Source of the DNA: Bacteroidales bacterium
Lineage (GTDB): Bacteria > Bacteroidota > Bacteroidia > Bacteroidales > UBA932
NCBI GenBank assembly: GCA_012728975.1
Contig: JAAYDZ010000015.1
Coordinates: forward strand, 1-41,619
Direction: 5' to 3'
DNA length: 41,619 nucleotides
Below, piece by piece: positions 1-8,540 of this stretch. The position numbers and the translations under genes are program-made. Under the pieces are notes generated by a model. The model worked only from the letters and a program-made list of their open reading frames with translations, searched no databases and was not told the DNA's origin. Position 1 is the stretch's first letter, and every line of letters begins with the position of its first letter.

Positions 1-3000
1 ATGTTTTTCAATCCGTTTCTACTAAAATTTCGGGAAGTATCAAAACCTTTTCCATTGTCGCTTATCCTCATTTTCAGAACAGCACGTGAAGCTGAAAACT
101 CGATATTCGCTTCTGTACATTGCGAGTGTTTTACCAAATTATTAATGGTTTCTTTGGCAATCAAAAACAAATCGTGCCGTTTCTCAATCGGTATGCTCAT
201 TTGGAGAATAGAGTGCGGAACCGTGAATTTGAAACTTATATCTTTCGACTCAAAAAGCGGAACAGCATACTCTTGTATGCGTGCGGCAAGGTTTTCAAAA
301 GAATCGTTTATTGGAATCACAGACCAAATGATATCATCCATCGATTCGAGCATATTGCGGGCATTGAAGCCAATTTCGCGAATCATTTCTTTGGCATTCG
401 TCCTATTCTCCACTTGCGATTGCAAAATATCGCTCATAATGGAAATACTACTAAGAGTTGAGCCTACATCATCGTGCAGATCGGAAGCTATTTTACGACG
501 AATTTGAAATTTCTCATCCAATTGACGTTTGCGATAAGAGTATATAGCATAAAGTACCGAGAAAGCAAGCAACAACATCAAGGTAATAAACCACCATGTT
601 TTGTAAAAAGCAGGTCTGATTCTAAAGTCCACGTATTGATTTAGTCCCAGCCAGTTCCCTTTATATGCCACATCTACAACGAAACCATACTTGCCCGCTT
701 GCAGGTTGGTGTAGCGCGCCTCAAGTACTTTGGTAGGAGGACTCCATTCGGTTTCTAAGCCTACAAGCTTGTAACGGTAACGCACTTGGTCGTAATCATC
801 GTAGCAAATAGCAGTGTATTTGAATGTAAGATTTGTTTGGTGATTAAATTCTGAAAGTGTAAGAAAGTTTTTGTTTTCAAAATGCCATTCTATTGGTTTG
901 CCATTTACCAATACCTCTTCTACAATAAGATTTGAGATGTTGGAAACGGAATACTTTTGAGCTTCGGTTAACCAGTTTATCCCCACTTGCTCACCCGAAA
1001 ACACATTACCGTATTTGTCCACCATTATTTGAGCATCTCCACTTATCTCATCTACAAGTCCGTTGCACTCGTCAGCCATCATAAATGTTTCGTCATGAGG
1101 ATTAAAATAGAGTAACCCGTTATTTGCTATCCAAAGTCCGCCAACGTGGTCAATGGTCATATAGGTAACTGTCAGGTCTTTCAGTCCATTATCGGTTTGA
1201 TAGAGTTTGAAAGAATAGTTGTTCTCTTTTTCCGAGATTTTCACCAATCCTTGTCCCATAATGGTCATCCACATGCTATCTGTGGTGTCTTTTACAATGG
1301 AATAGGTATATCCCGATCTTACACCGGTTTTGTAGAGTTGCTTGGGTATTTCTTGTGAAAAGTGGTTTTTTTGTGGGTTATAGATGCAAAATCCTGTGTG
1401 ATTTCCTATCCATATATTGCCGTGCCTATCTTCGGCAATGGCTCTGAAATGTGTCCCTTCAATTAAACTTGTTTCGTCTGCGGAATTGTGTTTATAGAAA
1501 TAGGCTTTTGTTCGCTCTTTATTCAGTTTTACGACACCGTTTGTTCCGGTGCCGAGCCACAGATTATTCTTACTATCCTCAAAAATTCTATAAACAGTGC
1601 CTAATTTCTTATCAAATTCATTGTCGTCCGGCAAAGTGAATTTTCGGAGCAAGTTATTTTTTTTGTCCACATACCATAAGCCTCGTGCTTGCATACCCAT
1701 CCATATTACACCTTTACGGTCTTTTAGAATGGCATAGGTGTTAAGATTCAACTCCTGATTTGTTTCGGTTCGCAGGAGGGTCCATTTTTTTTGGTCTGCA
1801 TTCCAGCAGGCAACCCCAAAGGATTCCCAAACCAAACCAAAATAGTAATCGTTGGTTGTCTCATCGTGATAGGTGGACATTACCCATCCAAATTTATAGG
1901 GGATATGTAGATTGCGGAACTGTTTTGCTTTACGGTTTTGCATCCAAAGCCCTTTGTCGTTAGCTATCCACAGAGTACTATCTTTTTGCATAAAAATACG
2001 CTGCCATGATTCCTTTAACACAGGATTAAGTTCTTGAAATCCGGGGTGGGGCTTCAAGCTATTCGTCTCGTTATTGAAAATATAGATACCTTTGTCTAAA
2101 TCGCAAATCCATATTTCGTTGTCGTTTGAGATGTGTAAGTCACTCAAAGCAAATATATTGACTTTGGTCTTTTCATCCGGATAAGCGAAATTGTCCCAAC
2201 GCTCATTTTCCATATCAAATCGTGGAATGCCCGACATCCATGACTGAACCCAGAGGTACTTTCCATCTTTTACAAATTTGGAAACATACGATGCCGACCT
2301 CCAAAAGGTGGCTTGATGGTTAGGATAAAACTTATGCAATTTGTTACGTTTTATGTCGAAACTAACCAACCCGCCTTCTGTCCCTATCATCAGTAAATTT
2401 TTGTCGAACTCATGCTGTGTAATGCAGTAAGCTCTTTTCGCAAAGGCGGGATTTCCTTTTTGGGGAGGTGGTGCATTCAGGTAGTGATTTACGATTCCGC
2501 TAAAATCAGGTTTTAAACTGTAAAGTCCGTCCAAACCGGCGAGCCAAATTATACCATGTGTATCCAAATAGAAGTCATCGACATAATTTATCAGTTTCCC
2601 TTCGGTGTCGTTTTCGATGTTTGTTATTTTTTCATTTCTAACGTCAATCAGTGAAACACCATGTACAGCGCCTACACATAACAGCGTATCACCCAGCATA
2701 TAAACCGATAATAGCTCATTGTCTACAATGGAATTGTCGTCGTTAGGACTATGTCTGAAAATTTTAAAATCGTGTCCGTCGTATCGTATCAATCCGTGTG
2801 CACTTGCCATCCAAACATATCCCCGTTTATCTTGCAGAAGGTCACGTACATCACGAATGGAAGAACCGTTATGGTGTTTTATTTCGTTGAAAGTATAGCT
2901 TTGAGGGGTTGATATCAATGGGAGGGCAGGCATTTCCTCACAAATGGATAAACAGTTGAAGGAAAAAAGTAATATCAAAACCCCGACCAAACGAAAAAGG

Positions 3001-3035
3001 TATAACCTTGTCTCGCTTAGATTAAAACCTTGCAT
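1..3035 (-). CDS. Sensor histidine kinase with Reg_prop beta-propeller (3' end outside window)
   Basis: I translated this open frame by hand from the ATG at 3035; it has no stop before the left edge, giving 1011 residues of a protein missing only its C-terminus. Residues 1-33 look like a signal peptide. About residues 35-715 carry repeated WIA/LWIG/IWIG-type blades typical of two-component Reg_prop propellers, followed by a Y_Y_Y-like Ig domain (about 735-798), one membrane span (about 808-828), a HisKA_3 dimerisation helix with the motif DLHDDVGS (phospho-acceptor His about 854) and a HATPase domain with N box (ETINNLVKH) and DNGKGFD; the window ends just after it. In this family the periplasmic propeller senses an extracellular ligand and the cytoplasmic kinase phosphorylates a response regulator. 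The HisKA_3 type usually pairs with a LuxR/NarL-type regulator, which would lie to the left. A possible -7 element lies at 3151-3158. The ligand is unknown. Confidence 0.9.
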   Translation of the reverse strand, partial: MQGFNLSETRLYLFRLVGVLILLFSFNCLSICEEMPALPLISTPQSYTFNEIKHHNGSSIRDVRDLLQDKRGYVWMASAHGLIRYDGHDFKIFRHSPNDDNSIVDNELLSVYMLGDTLLCVGAVHGVSLIDVRNEKITNIENDTEGKLINYVDDFYLDTHGIIWLAGLDGLYSLKPDFSGIVNHYLNAPPPQKGNPAFAKRAYCITQHEFDKNLLMIGTEGGLVSFDIKRNKLHKFYPNHQATFWRSASYVSKFVKDGKYLWVQSWMSGIPRFDMENERWDNFAYPDEKTKVNIFALSDLHISNDNEIWICDLDKGIYIFNNETNSLKPHPGFQELNPVLKESWQRIFMQKDSTLWIANDKGLWMQNRKAKQFRNLHIPYKFGWVMSTYHDETTNDYYFGLVWESFGVACWNADQKKWTLLRTETNQELNLNTYAILKDRKGVIWMGMQARGLWYVDKKNNLLRKFTLPDDNEFDKKLGTVYRIFEDSKNNLWLGTGTNGVVKLNKERTKAYFYKHNSADETSLIEGTHFRAIAEDRHGNIWIGNHTGFCIYNPQKNHFSQEIPKQLYKTGVRSGYTYSIVKDTTDSMWMTIMGQGLVKISEKENNYSFKLYQTDNGLKDLTVTYMTIDHVGGLWIANNGLLYFNPHDETFMMADECNGLVDEISGDAQIMVDKYGNVFSGEQVGINWLTEAQKYSVSNISNLIVEEVLVNGKPIEWHFENKNFLTLSEFNHQTNLTFKYTAICYDDYDQVRYRYKLVGLETEWSPPTKVLEARYTNLQAGKYGFVVDVAYKGNWLGLNQYVDFRIRPAFYKTWWFITLMLLLAFSVLYAIYSYRKRQLDEKFQIRRKIASDLHDDVGSTLSSISIMSDILQSQVENRTNAKEMIREIGFNARNMLESMDDIIWSVIPINDSFENLAARIQEYAVPLFESKDISFKFTVPHSILQMSIPIEKRHDLFLIAKETINNLVKHSQCTEANIEFSASRAVLKMRISDNGKGFDTSRNFSRNGLKN

Positions 3036-3150
3036 ATCATATATGCGATACAAAATTGTTTAATTATAAAGGTGTTAAAACAAGTATCGCTTTAAATAAA
3101 GTTTGTAAGCTATAAGAAAATCCACAAGCTATTCCTACCAAAGCATAATA

Positions 3151-3158
3151 CAAATATA
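3151..3158 (-). promoter_or_regulatory. Possible -7 element for the sensor kinase
   Basis: TATATTTG on the minus strand fits the Bacteroidetes -7 consensus TAnnTTTG. No TTTG was found at the usual distance upstream. It would give a leader of roughly 110 nt before the ATG at 3035. Confidence 0.35.
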
Positions 3159-3264
3159 GTTAAGTTTTTTGGAAAACATAATGTCATTGAATAGTTATAA
3201 AAACTAAATATTAGGTCTCTGGGGGGGGTAGTTGACTTCCCTTCACCCATCCACTAGGAGGGAT

Positions 3265-3341
3265 GCAATGAGCAATGAGCAATTAAGAATTAATAGCCGG
3301 ATAAAATGCTGAAGGCCAATGGCCAAGAGCAAAGAGCCAAC
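3265..3341. repeat. Degenerate heptanucleotide array A
   Basis: Eleven consecutive 7-nt units in unbroken phase, starting GCAATGA, GCAATGA, GCAATTA, AGAATTA and ending GGCCAAT, GGCCAAG, AGCAAAG, AGCCAAC. It begins 18 bp beyond the LRR gene's stop codon, read in the direction of that gene. Bases 3285-3298 (AAGAATTAATAGCC) recur exactly, on the opposite strand, in array B at 8653-8666. No reading frame is maintained. Function unknown. Confidence 0.75.
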
Positions 3342-3359
3342 CTCCCCACAGTGGCTGCC

Positions 3360-4808
3360 TTAATCGCTGCCTGGATAGGGGTTGTCTTCACTGTCCATTA
3401 CCTTCCAGTTTTTACCGGTGGCGATGCCTACTTGCGCGGTGGTGCACTTGTTTTGTTCATTGGAATCTTCGAGGTTGATTACACGAAAAAACCCTCCATA
3501 ACCTCCCGTACGCGTGGGCAGGCTATTAACCAACGCGGTCATATTATCGCCGGATATTTTATTACTACAGCAGTACAGATTCTTCAACGCAGTATTATTG
3601 CTGACATCAAGCGAGGTGAGTTGGTTGGCAAAACACTCCAAGTACGTCAACGCGGTATTCTTGCTTACATCAAGCAAGGTAAGTTGGTTTTGATGGCATT
3701 GCAACCACGTCAACGCGGTGTTACTGCTTACATCAAGCACCTTGAGAGAGTTGTTTTGACAGCTCAATGTCGTCAACGCGGTATTGTTGCTCACATCAAG
3801 CGAAACAAGTTGGTTTCGAACGCATTCCAGCCTCTTCAACGCTGTTTTGTTGCTTACATCAAGCGAGGTGAGTTGGTTACCGTGACAGTACAGATACTTC
3901 AACGCCTTGTTATGGCTAACGTCAAGCGCTTTAAGAGAGTTGTAGGAACACCACAGCTGCGTCAACGCGGTATTGTGGCTTAAATCAAGCGAGGTAAGCC
4001 GGTTGTTAGCACAGTCCAAGGACGTCAACGCGGTGTTGCGGCTTACATCAAGGGAAGTGAGTTGGTTGACGTAGCAGTACAGTTCCGTCAACGCGGTATT
4101 CTTGCTTACATCGAGCGAGGTAAGTTGGTTGTCTCTACAGGACAAATACGTCAACTCGGTATTCTTGCTTACATCAAGCGAGGTTAGGTAGTTCTCTATG
4201 CAACGTAGATACGTTACCTTCCCATAAACGGTTACGGTTTGCGCACCAAGAAGGTAATCTACATCACTGCCAAACACGGTAACGGCTTCGCCTTCATCCT
4301 TCTTATCGTTGTTGTTGAGGTCTATCCATATATCGGGTTGGTCGTCAGCGGCGGCGTTAATCCGTAATGTTATTTTTTCTCCCACGTTTTTGGCGGTGGT
4401 GAGCGTCATCCTGACAGGCGCTTCACCTTTGGGCAGCGTGTAGGTAACGCCTTTGTATACAATAATGATAACGTCGCCCACTTCGGTAATGGTGAGGTTG
4501 GCGTCGCCGTCTTGACCGGGATTGCCTTGTTCACCTTGTTCACCTTTAGCCCCGTGCTTCAGTGTGATTTTGCTCCCATCGCTCATAGTGAGTTCGTAGC
4601 CACTCTTGTCAGCCAATTCCTTATACGACTGTACGCTAATCTTTTTATCCATAGCATCAACGAGTGACTTCATAGTGGCAAGTTCTCTCTCTTGCTCGGC
4701 AAGCTTGCTCTCTGATGCATCCAAGCGACGAAGGATATCGTCCAGGTCAACACATCCGGCAACCATAATCATCGCCACCAGAGTGATAAGTGTTAAAATT
4801 TTTTTCAT
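3360..4808 (-). CDS. Leucine-rich-repeat surface lipoprotein with collagen-like linker
   Basis: A 482-aa predicted lipoprotein with a signal peptide ending in the lipobox VAGC (Cys19). Residues 20-60 form a charged coiled coil. Residues 60-135 resemble the DUF4988-type N-terminal module of Bacteroidales surface proteins and contain a short collagen-like Gly-X-Y run (about 86-102). Residues 208-417 are ten 21-residue repeats of the form LTSLDVSxNTALTxLxCxxNQ, a BspA/internalin-like leucine-rich fold with a Cys at a fixed place in each repeat. Such proteins are exposed on the cell surface and often bind proteins or host components; the partner here is unknown. The start is fixed by the lipobox and by the tetranucleotide repeat just upstream. 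There is no operon partner. Heptamer array A lies just past the stop. Confidence 0.85.
   Translation of the reverse strand: MKKILTLITLVAMIMVAGCVDLDDILRRLDASESKLAEQERELATMKSLVDAMDKKISVQSYKELADKSGYELTMSDGSKITLKHGAKGEQGEQGNPGQDGDANLTITEVGDVIIIVYKGVTYTLPKGEAPVRMTLTTAKNVGEKITLRINAAADDQPDIWIDLNNNDKKDEGEAVTVFGSDVDYLLGAQTVTVYGKVTYLRCIENYLTSLDVSKNTELTYLSCRDNQLTSLDVSKNTALTELYCYVNQLTSLDVSRNTALTSLDCANNRLTSLDLSHNTALTQLWCSYNSLKALDVSHNKALKYLYCHGNQLTSLDVSNKTALKRLECVRNQLVSLDVSNNTALTTLSCQNNSLKVLDVSSNTALTWLQCHQNQLTLLDVSKNTALTYLECFANQLTSLDVSNNTALKNLYCCSNKISGDNMTALVNSLPTRTGGYGGFFRVINLEDSNEQNKCTTAQVGIATGKNWKVMDSEDNPYPGSD
3558..4187 (-). repeat. Ten in-frame 63-bp LRR-coding repeats
   Basis: Tandem 63-bp units encoding residues 208-417 of the LRR lipoprotein. 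The DNA of adjacent units is similar enough that unequal recombination could change copy number. The antisense strand is also partly open because of the repeat periodicity, which produces a false plus-strand frame. Confidence 0.85.
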
Positions 4809-4811
4809 AAT

Positions 4812-4831
4812 GTTAGTTGGTTAGTTAGTTA
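4812..4831. repeat. Five-unit tetranucleotide repeat upstream of LRR lipoprotein start
   Basis: Plus-strand units GTTA, GTTG, GTTA, GTTA, GTTA. On the coding (minus) strand this is a run of TAAC/CAAC units 4-23 nt before the ATG at 4808, where a ribosome-binding site would sit. Copy-number change by slippage could alter translation; this is inference. Confidence 0.6.
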
Positions 4832-4920
4832 TCTCTAATTTCTGTCCATTCCCATTAAGATATAAAGTTAATTTCAACAATACAAGTAATTTCGCAAGAA
4901 ATGCGATGCCCACCAACCAA

Positions 4921-4956
4921 AATAACCCCCATAACCGATTGGCTATGGGGGTTATT
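4921..4956. terminator. Hairpin terminator downstream of tRNA-Lys
   Basis: AATAACCCCCATA at 4921-4933 pairs perfectly (13 bp) with TATGGGGGTTATT at 4944-4956; inside, CC/GG closes a GATT loop. On the minus strand it is followed by TTTTGG. It lies 24 bp past the tRNA 3' end, so it most likely terminates that transcript. Confidence 0.8.
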
Positions 4957-4980
4957 ACTAAAGATTTTTCAATTGAAAGT

Positions 4981-5052
4981 GGTCCCTCAGGGATTCGAAC
5001 CCTGGACCCCAACATTAAGAGTGTCGTGCTCTACCAGCTGAGCTAAGAGACC
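4981..5052 (-). tRNA. tRNA-Lys (anticodon CTT)
   Basis: The minus strand folds into a full cloverleaf of 72 nt. The acceptor stem GGTCTCT pairs with AGGGACC (one T-G). There is a D-arm GCTC/GAGC, an anticodon stem CGACA/TGTTG around loop CTCTTAA (anticodon CTT, reading AAG lysine codons), and a T-arm CAGGG/CCCTG with the TTCGAAT loop. The 3' CCA is not encoded. The tRNA has its own consensus promoter and a strong hairpin terminator, so it is a single-gene unit. Confidence 0.95.
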
Positions 5053-5070
5053 TTTTCCCGTTTGGGAGTG

Positions 5071-5101
5071 CAAATGTAGATATATTTTTTGCTTCTGCAA
5101 A
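5071..5101 (-). promoter_or_regulatory. tRNA-Lys promoter (TTTG-N19-TACATTTG)
   Basis: On the minus strand TTTG (5101-5098) is followed after exactly 19 bp by TACATTTG (5078-5071), a textbook Bacteroidetes housekeeping promoter, with the mature tRNA starting 18 nt further on at 5052. Confidence 0.8.
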
Positions 5102-5117
5102 ATTATTGCAGCAATAA

Positions 5118-6149
5118 TCACCCTTTGACAGAGAAAATTCTCTCCACTGAGGATTCGAACGCTGCGATGTCCTCATCAGTTGTATCCCACGAGGTTACAA
5201 GACGCGCCTCCCCTGCCTCCTCATTCCAGTAGTAGAAAAAATATTCTTTCATAAGCTCCTCGAGAAAATCCTTTGGCGCATAAAAGAATAGCTGGTTGCT
5301 CTCTAGCTTCTGCGACAGACGTATCTGAGGATATTTCTTCAGCACATTGAACAGTTTTAAAGCCATATTGTTGGCATGATTGGCATTTTGGCGCCAAATT
5401 CCCTCTCCAAGATAGGGTAAAAATTGAGCAGCGAGATAGCGTTGTTTAGAGGCCAATTGTGCCGACTGCTTCCGATAGTATTTGATATTTTCAGAGATTT
5501 CCGGAAGGAAACTGATTACCGCCTCCCCCATCATCATACCATTCTTTGTGCCGCCAAAGCTGATGATATCCACTCCTGCATCGACCGTCATCTCCTTGAA
5601 AGTACAATCCAGCGCAACACAAGCGTTCGCCAGACGTGCGCCATCCATATGGAGAAAAAGTCCAAATGAGTGTATAAAGTCAGCCAGCCTCTTTACCTCA
5701 TCCAGAGTATAGAGAGTGCCCAGTTCGGTAGCCTGTGATATATAAACTGCACCGGGTTGTGAATGATGACAAACACCGAAATTCGTGAGATGGGGCTTGA
5801 CCAATTCCGGTGTAAGTTTGCCGTCTGGAGTCGAAACCGGGATCAAAGGACAACCGCTCATCTTGGCAGGTGCACCGCACTCATCTACAAAAATGTGTGC
5901 TGTAGTGGCGCAGATGATGGAATTGAAAGGGCGTGTCACAGCTTGAAGTGCTACTGAATTAGCTCCGGTACCATTGAATACAAAAAAGGGAGTAGTGTTA
6001 TCACCGAAATGTTCTTTTATCAATTTTTCCGCAGCTTCACTCCACGGATCATCACCATAACCTACCGCATGGTCTTTATTGGCTTTTATCAAAGCGTCCA
6101 TCACTAATGGATGGACGCCTGAATTGTTGTCACTTGCGAAACTTCTCAT
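5118..6149 (-). CDS. ltaE: Low-specificity threonine aldolase / beta-eliminating lyase family
   Basis: A 343-aa PLP-dependent fold-type I enzyme that cleaves L-threonine or L-allo-threonine to glycine and acetaldehyde in the cytoplasm. Seen in the sequence: the substrate-binding opening RSFASDNNSGVHP, the conserved LHMDGARLANA around residues 166-176, and the PLP lysine K202 in SFGGTKNG. Length is normal for the family. Its ATG overlaps the last four bases of the upstream M48 protease gene (ATGA, 6146-6149), so the two are probably translationally coupled in one transcript with the GlsB-like gene. Family membership is secure; the exact stereo-preference is not determined by sequence. Confidence 0.9.
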   Translation of the reverse strand: MRSFASDNNSGVHPLVMDALIKANKDHAVGYGDDPWSEAAEKLIKEHFGDNTTPFFVFNGTGANSVALQAVTRPFNSIICATTAHIFVDECGAPAKMSGCPLIPVSTPDGKLTPELVKPHLTNFGVCHHSQPGAVYISQATELGTLYTLDEVKRLADFIHSFGLFLHMDGARLANACVALDCTFKEMTVDAGVDIISFGGTKNGMMMGEAVISFLPEISENIKYYRKQSAQLASKQRYLAAQFLPYLGEGIWRQNANHANNMALKLFNVLKKYPQIRLSQKLESNQLFFYAPKDFLEELMKEYFFYYWNEEAGEARLVTSWDTTDEDIAAFESSVERIFSVKG

Positions 6150-6949
6150 TTGCCGATATAAGCTTTAGCATCAGGAATCGCCTCTATGAGTTTCTTGATT
6201 CGGTTTTCATCGCTGGGATGCGTACTGAGAAATTCGGGAATGGAAGCACCGCTGTTTGCAGTCATTGCCTGCCAGAAAATTGGGGCTTTGTCAACATCAT
6301 ATCCGGCAATAGCCATTATGATAAGGCCGATCCTGTCAGCCTCATATTCATGCTTGCGCGAATAAGGTAAAATCACACCAAACTGTCCTCCGAGTCCAAA
6401 TGCAATCTCGAAAAGTGCCTGAGTGGTATCTGATTTCCGGCCGGCCATCGAACCGAGGACCGAACCCGCCATGCTCATGAGGTTCTGTTGACTCATACGT
6501 TCATTACCGTGCTGAGCAACAGCATGGGCTATCTCGTGTCCCATAACCACAGCAATGTAATCAGGAGTATTTGTGAATTTCATTATGCCTTCATAGAAGA
6601 CAATTTTACCATTGGGAAGACAAAAAGCATTGACCTCTTCGGACTCCACTACCTGAAAATCCCATTTCAGTCCCTGGAGATAATGTGTCTCACCTATTGA
6701 AGTGAGATACTTCTCAAGAGCAGTAGTCATTTTATAGCCAACTTCCTGTACAGCTGACGTTATCTGTTTGTTGGTCGAGAGCTTGGCTTTTGTCATAAAC
6801 TCCTGATAAGATTGGTCTGAAAGAGACGAAATCTGGGAGTCTGAATAGAGCAATACTCTTTTGCGTCCCGTAAAAGCCACCGAGCTGCAGGCAACAGTCA
6901 CCATTACCGCTACCACAGCGTAGACAATCCTTTTGAAATAGCGTTTCAT
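6146..6949 (-). CDS. M48 family metalloprotease lipoprotein
   Basis: A 267-aa zinc protease of the LoiP/YggG type, predicted to sit as a lipoprotein facing the periplasm (lipobox VTVAC, Cys21). The zinc motif HEIAH is at residues 138-142 and the third ligand is probably the Glu in RKHEYEADRIGL. The family degrades misfolded envelope proteins. It follows the GlsB-like stress protein gene by 6 bp and overlaps threonine aldolase by 4 bp. The combination with a GlsB-like membrane protein suggests an envelope-stress role (inference). Confidence 0.9.
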   Translation of the reverse strand: MKRYFKRIVYAVVAVMVTVACSSVAFTGRKRVLLYSDSQISSLSDQSYQEFMTKAKLSTNKQITSAVQEVGYKMTTALEKYLTSIGETHYLQGLKWDFQVVESEEVNAFCLPNGKIVFYEGIMKFTNTPDYIAVVMGHEIAHAVAQHGNERMSQQNLMSMAGSVLGSMAGRKSDTTQALFEIAFGLGGQFGVILPYSRKHEYEADRIGLIIMAIAGYDVDKAPIFWQAMTANSGASIPEFLSTHPSDENRIKKLIEAIPDAKAYIGK

Positions 6950-6955
6950 GGTAAA

Positions 6956-7204
6956 TTATTTCTTTTTCTTTTTAAAGAGAGAAATTATCCAAAGAAGAAT
7001 CACGGCACCAAGGACAGAGGTCAGGAGTGTGCCCCAAATACCACCCCAGCTGATGCCTAACCAGCCGAGAACCATACCGCCGAGAAAACCGCCGACGATA
7101 CCTACTAGGAGATTGATCCAAAAACCGAATCCGCCGCCTTTCATGATTTTACCTGCGATAAAACCGGCTAAAGCGCCAATAAGGATTGAAAGAATTATGC
7201 CCAT
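6956..7204 (-). CDS. GlsB/YeaQ/YmgE family stress-response membrane protein
   Basis: An 82-aa very hydrophobic, glycine-rich protein of the transglycosylase-associated family: MGIILSILIGALAGFIAGKI, a short KGGGFGFWINLLVGIVGG turn, and a third hydrophobic segment ending in a lysine tail. About three membrane helices are expected. Members are small inner-membrane proteins linked to general or acid stress, with no established biochemical activity. It is the first gene of a three-gene minus-strand unit with the M48 protease and threonine aldolase. No clear consensus promoter was found in the 105 bp upstream. Confidence 0.88.
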   Translation of the reverse strand: MGIILSILIGALAGFIAGKIMKGGGFGFWINLLVGIVGGFLGGMVLGWLGISWGGIWGTLLTSVLGAVILLWIISLFKKKKK

Positions 7205-7309
7205 ATTAAAATACTTTAAGTTTATAATTGCTCTTTAAAGGAAAATGATGTGTAAAATTAGAAAAAAAATGTGAGTTGGACAATTTTATAAATGGTCATG
7301 ACACGGCAT

Positions 7310-8512
7310 TTATTTCCAGAAGGGATCGACGCTGGTTTCCACCTTTTTGGCAAGGTCCACACCTATCTTGGCAGGCAGATTGACAAAGAAATCCATACCT
7401 AACTTATTCTCAAGTGCAGAGATGGTCATCGACTGCTTCATCATTGTAGTATAATCGTTGGAGTAACCTCTGTGTTCAAAATAGAAGGCAACGCCTACAA
7501 AACCTTTAGTTGAGCCACCTATTGAGGCATTCTGCTTATAGCCAAGAAGAGCCTTGTAATAGCCGGTGGGCACGGTAACCTTTTTGCCTTCGTTGTCATT
7601 GACAAATTCCGTACTACCATCGATCACGCATCCTGTAACTACGTATAATGTGTCAAGTTTTTTTGACCAGTCGCGTACTGTAGTTTCAAGAGTGGCCCAG
7701 ATATTCTCGTTTAGAGCACCTCGCTGAGGAGTTATATTAGTCCCGTAGAAGGTCTGAACATTGGCTTCATAAGAATAGCGGTCAGCTGAAGGGAGCTGGT
7801 GTCCTCTCTGGAAAGATCCTCCGCTGTAGCCTCTAAATAGTACTGGCTGATATTCGCGTGGAACCTTGGGATTGAGGTCCCAAAGATCCGTACGACTGCC
7901 GGTGCTGATGAGTCCCCTGTTGAGTGGATAGGCCACCCAATGTGCCACAAGAGCCTTAGGATCCCAATAGAAAGAATAATTGCGGACATACTTTCCTCCA
8001 ATGTTGGCAGTATGGGTAATGAAATAGAGGCCATCCCCCTCTTTTGTTGCGGGGAGTTCAAGCCAATTGGTCAATTTGTCACTCTTAAGTTCTGTGGCTA
8101 TCCCATTGATCTTGTCAGAACCCTTCTGTGAAAAGTTTTGTTGAACACGTTCACCGGCACAACTGAGTGTCAGCATACAGCTGCGTGCATCCTGAGAGTC
8201 ATTGGCATCCCAGTTTAGCGCTACGTTGCTGGAATTTCCGCTACCACGTAATGAGATTTGGCGATCATTTGAGGAATAAGAACTAAGCCATACCCAGTCA
8301 GCAGATGCAACACTGGAACTCTCGATTGTGAGCGTCCAGTCACCGGAAGCCTTGATGCTTATAAATTGGCTACCGGCAACAGCTTCGGCCTCCGGTAGCA
8401 ATATGGAAAGTGAAAGTTCTTCCTTTGGCTTACAAGATGAAAGAAACAGTAATGACAGCACAAAAGCTGTCAAACTCGGAATTGGATTATTCTTTAGTCT
8501 GGTAAATTTCAT
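7310..8512 (-). CDS. DNA/RNA non-specific endonuclease lipoprotein with BACON-like domain
   Basis: A 400-aa exported nuclease. The N-terminus has a lipobox LSSC (Cys27). Residues 45-130 look like a BACON-type Ig domain (GDWTLTIES ... WVWLSS ... CMLTLSCAGERVQQNF). Residues 155-395 form a NUC1/Serratia-nuclease-type domain with the catalytic region SFQRGHQLPSADR (RGH at 236-238, general base His238, variant of the usual DRGH) and the metal-binding Asn region YGTNITPQ...LNENIW. It is probably anchored on the cell surface, degrading nucleic acids for nutrition or defence. It is a single gene with its own leader (8513-8575). Confidence 0.88.
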   Translation of the reverse strand: MKFTRLKNNPIPSLTAFVLSLLFLSSCKPKEELSLSILLPEAEAVAGSQFISIKASGDWTLTIESSSVASADWVWLSSYSSNDRQISLRGSGNSSNVALNWDANDSQDARSCMLTLSCAGERVQQNFSQKGSDKINGIATELKSDKLTNWLELPATKEGDGLYFITHTANIGGKYVRNYSFYWDPKALVAHWVAYPLNRGLISTGSRTDLWDLNPKVPREYQPVLFRGYSGGSFQRGHQLPSADRYSYEANVQTFYGTNITPQRGALNENIWATLETTVRDWSKKLDTLYVVTGCVIDGSTEFVNDNEGKKVTVPTGYYKALLGYKQNASIGGSTKGFVGVAFYFEHRGYSNDYTTMMKQSMTISALENKLGMDFFVNLPAKIGVDLAKKVETSVDPFWK

Positions 8513-8540
8513 AACTCTATTTTGCTGTTCTTTTGCTTAA

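Larger units (their letters stand above)
3036..3359. other. Gene-free stretch between sensor kinase and LRR lipoprotein
   Basis: 324 bases without a credible gene. It holds an AT-rich upstream region for the kinase (3036-3200), a run of eight G at 3223-3230, and heptamer array A (3265-3341). A plus-strand frame running through here into 3983 is the antisense shadow of the LRR repeats. No tRNA, hairpin terminator or mobile-element end was seen. Confidence 0.7.

Noticed and set aside
1-507. Plus-strand 168-codon frame at the left edge
   Set aside because: It lies opposite the kinase catalytic domain, whose minus-strand translation contains intact HisKA_3 and HATPase motifs.
3306-3983. Plus-strand 225-codon frame across the LRR gene
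   Set aside because: It is the antisense of the 63-bp LRR repeats; its apparent protein repeats arise from the periodicity, and the minus frame has a lipobox and a proper domain layout.
3558-4187. LRR-coding DNA repeats as a CRISPR or satellite
   Set aside because: The 63-bp period is an exact codon multiple and encodes a coherent leucine-rich fold.
4821-5015. Minus-strand 64-codon frame
   Set aside because: It runs through the tRNA-Lys gene and its terminator; not a protein gene.
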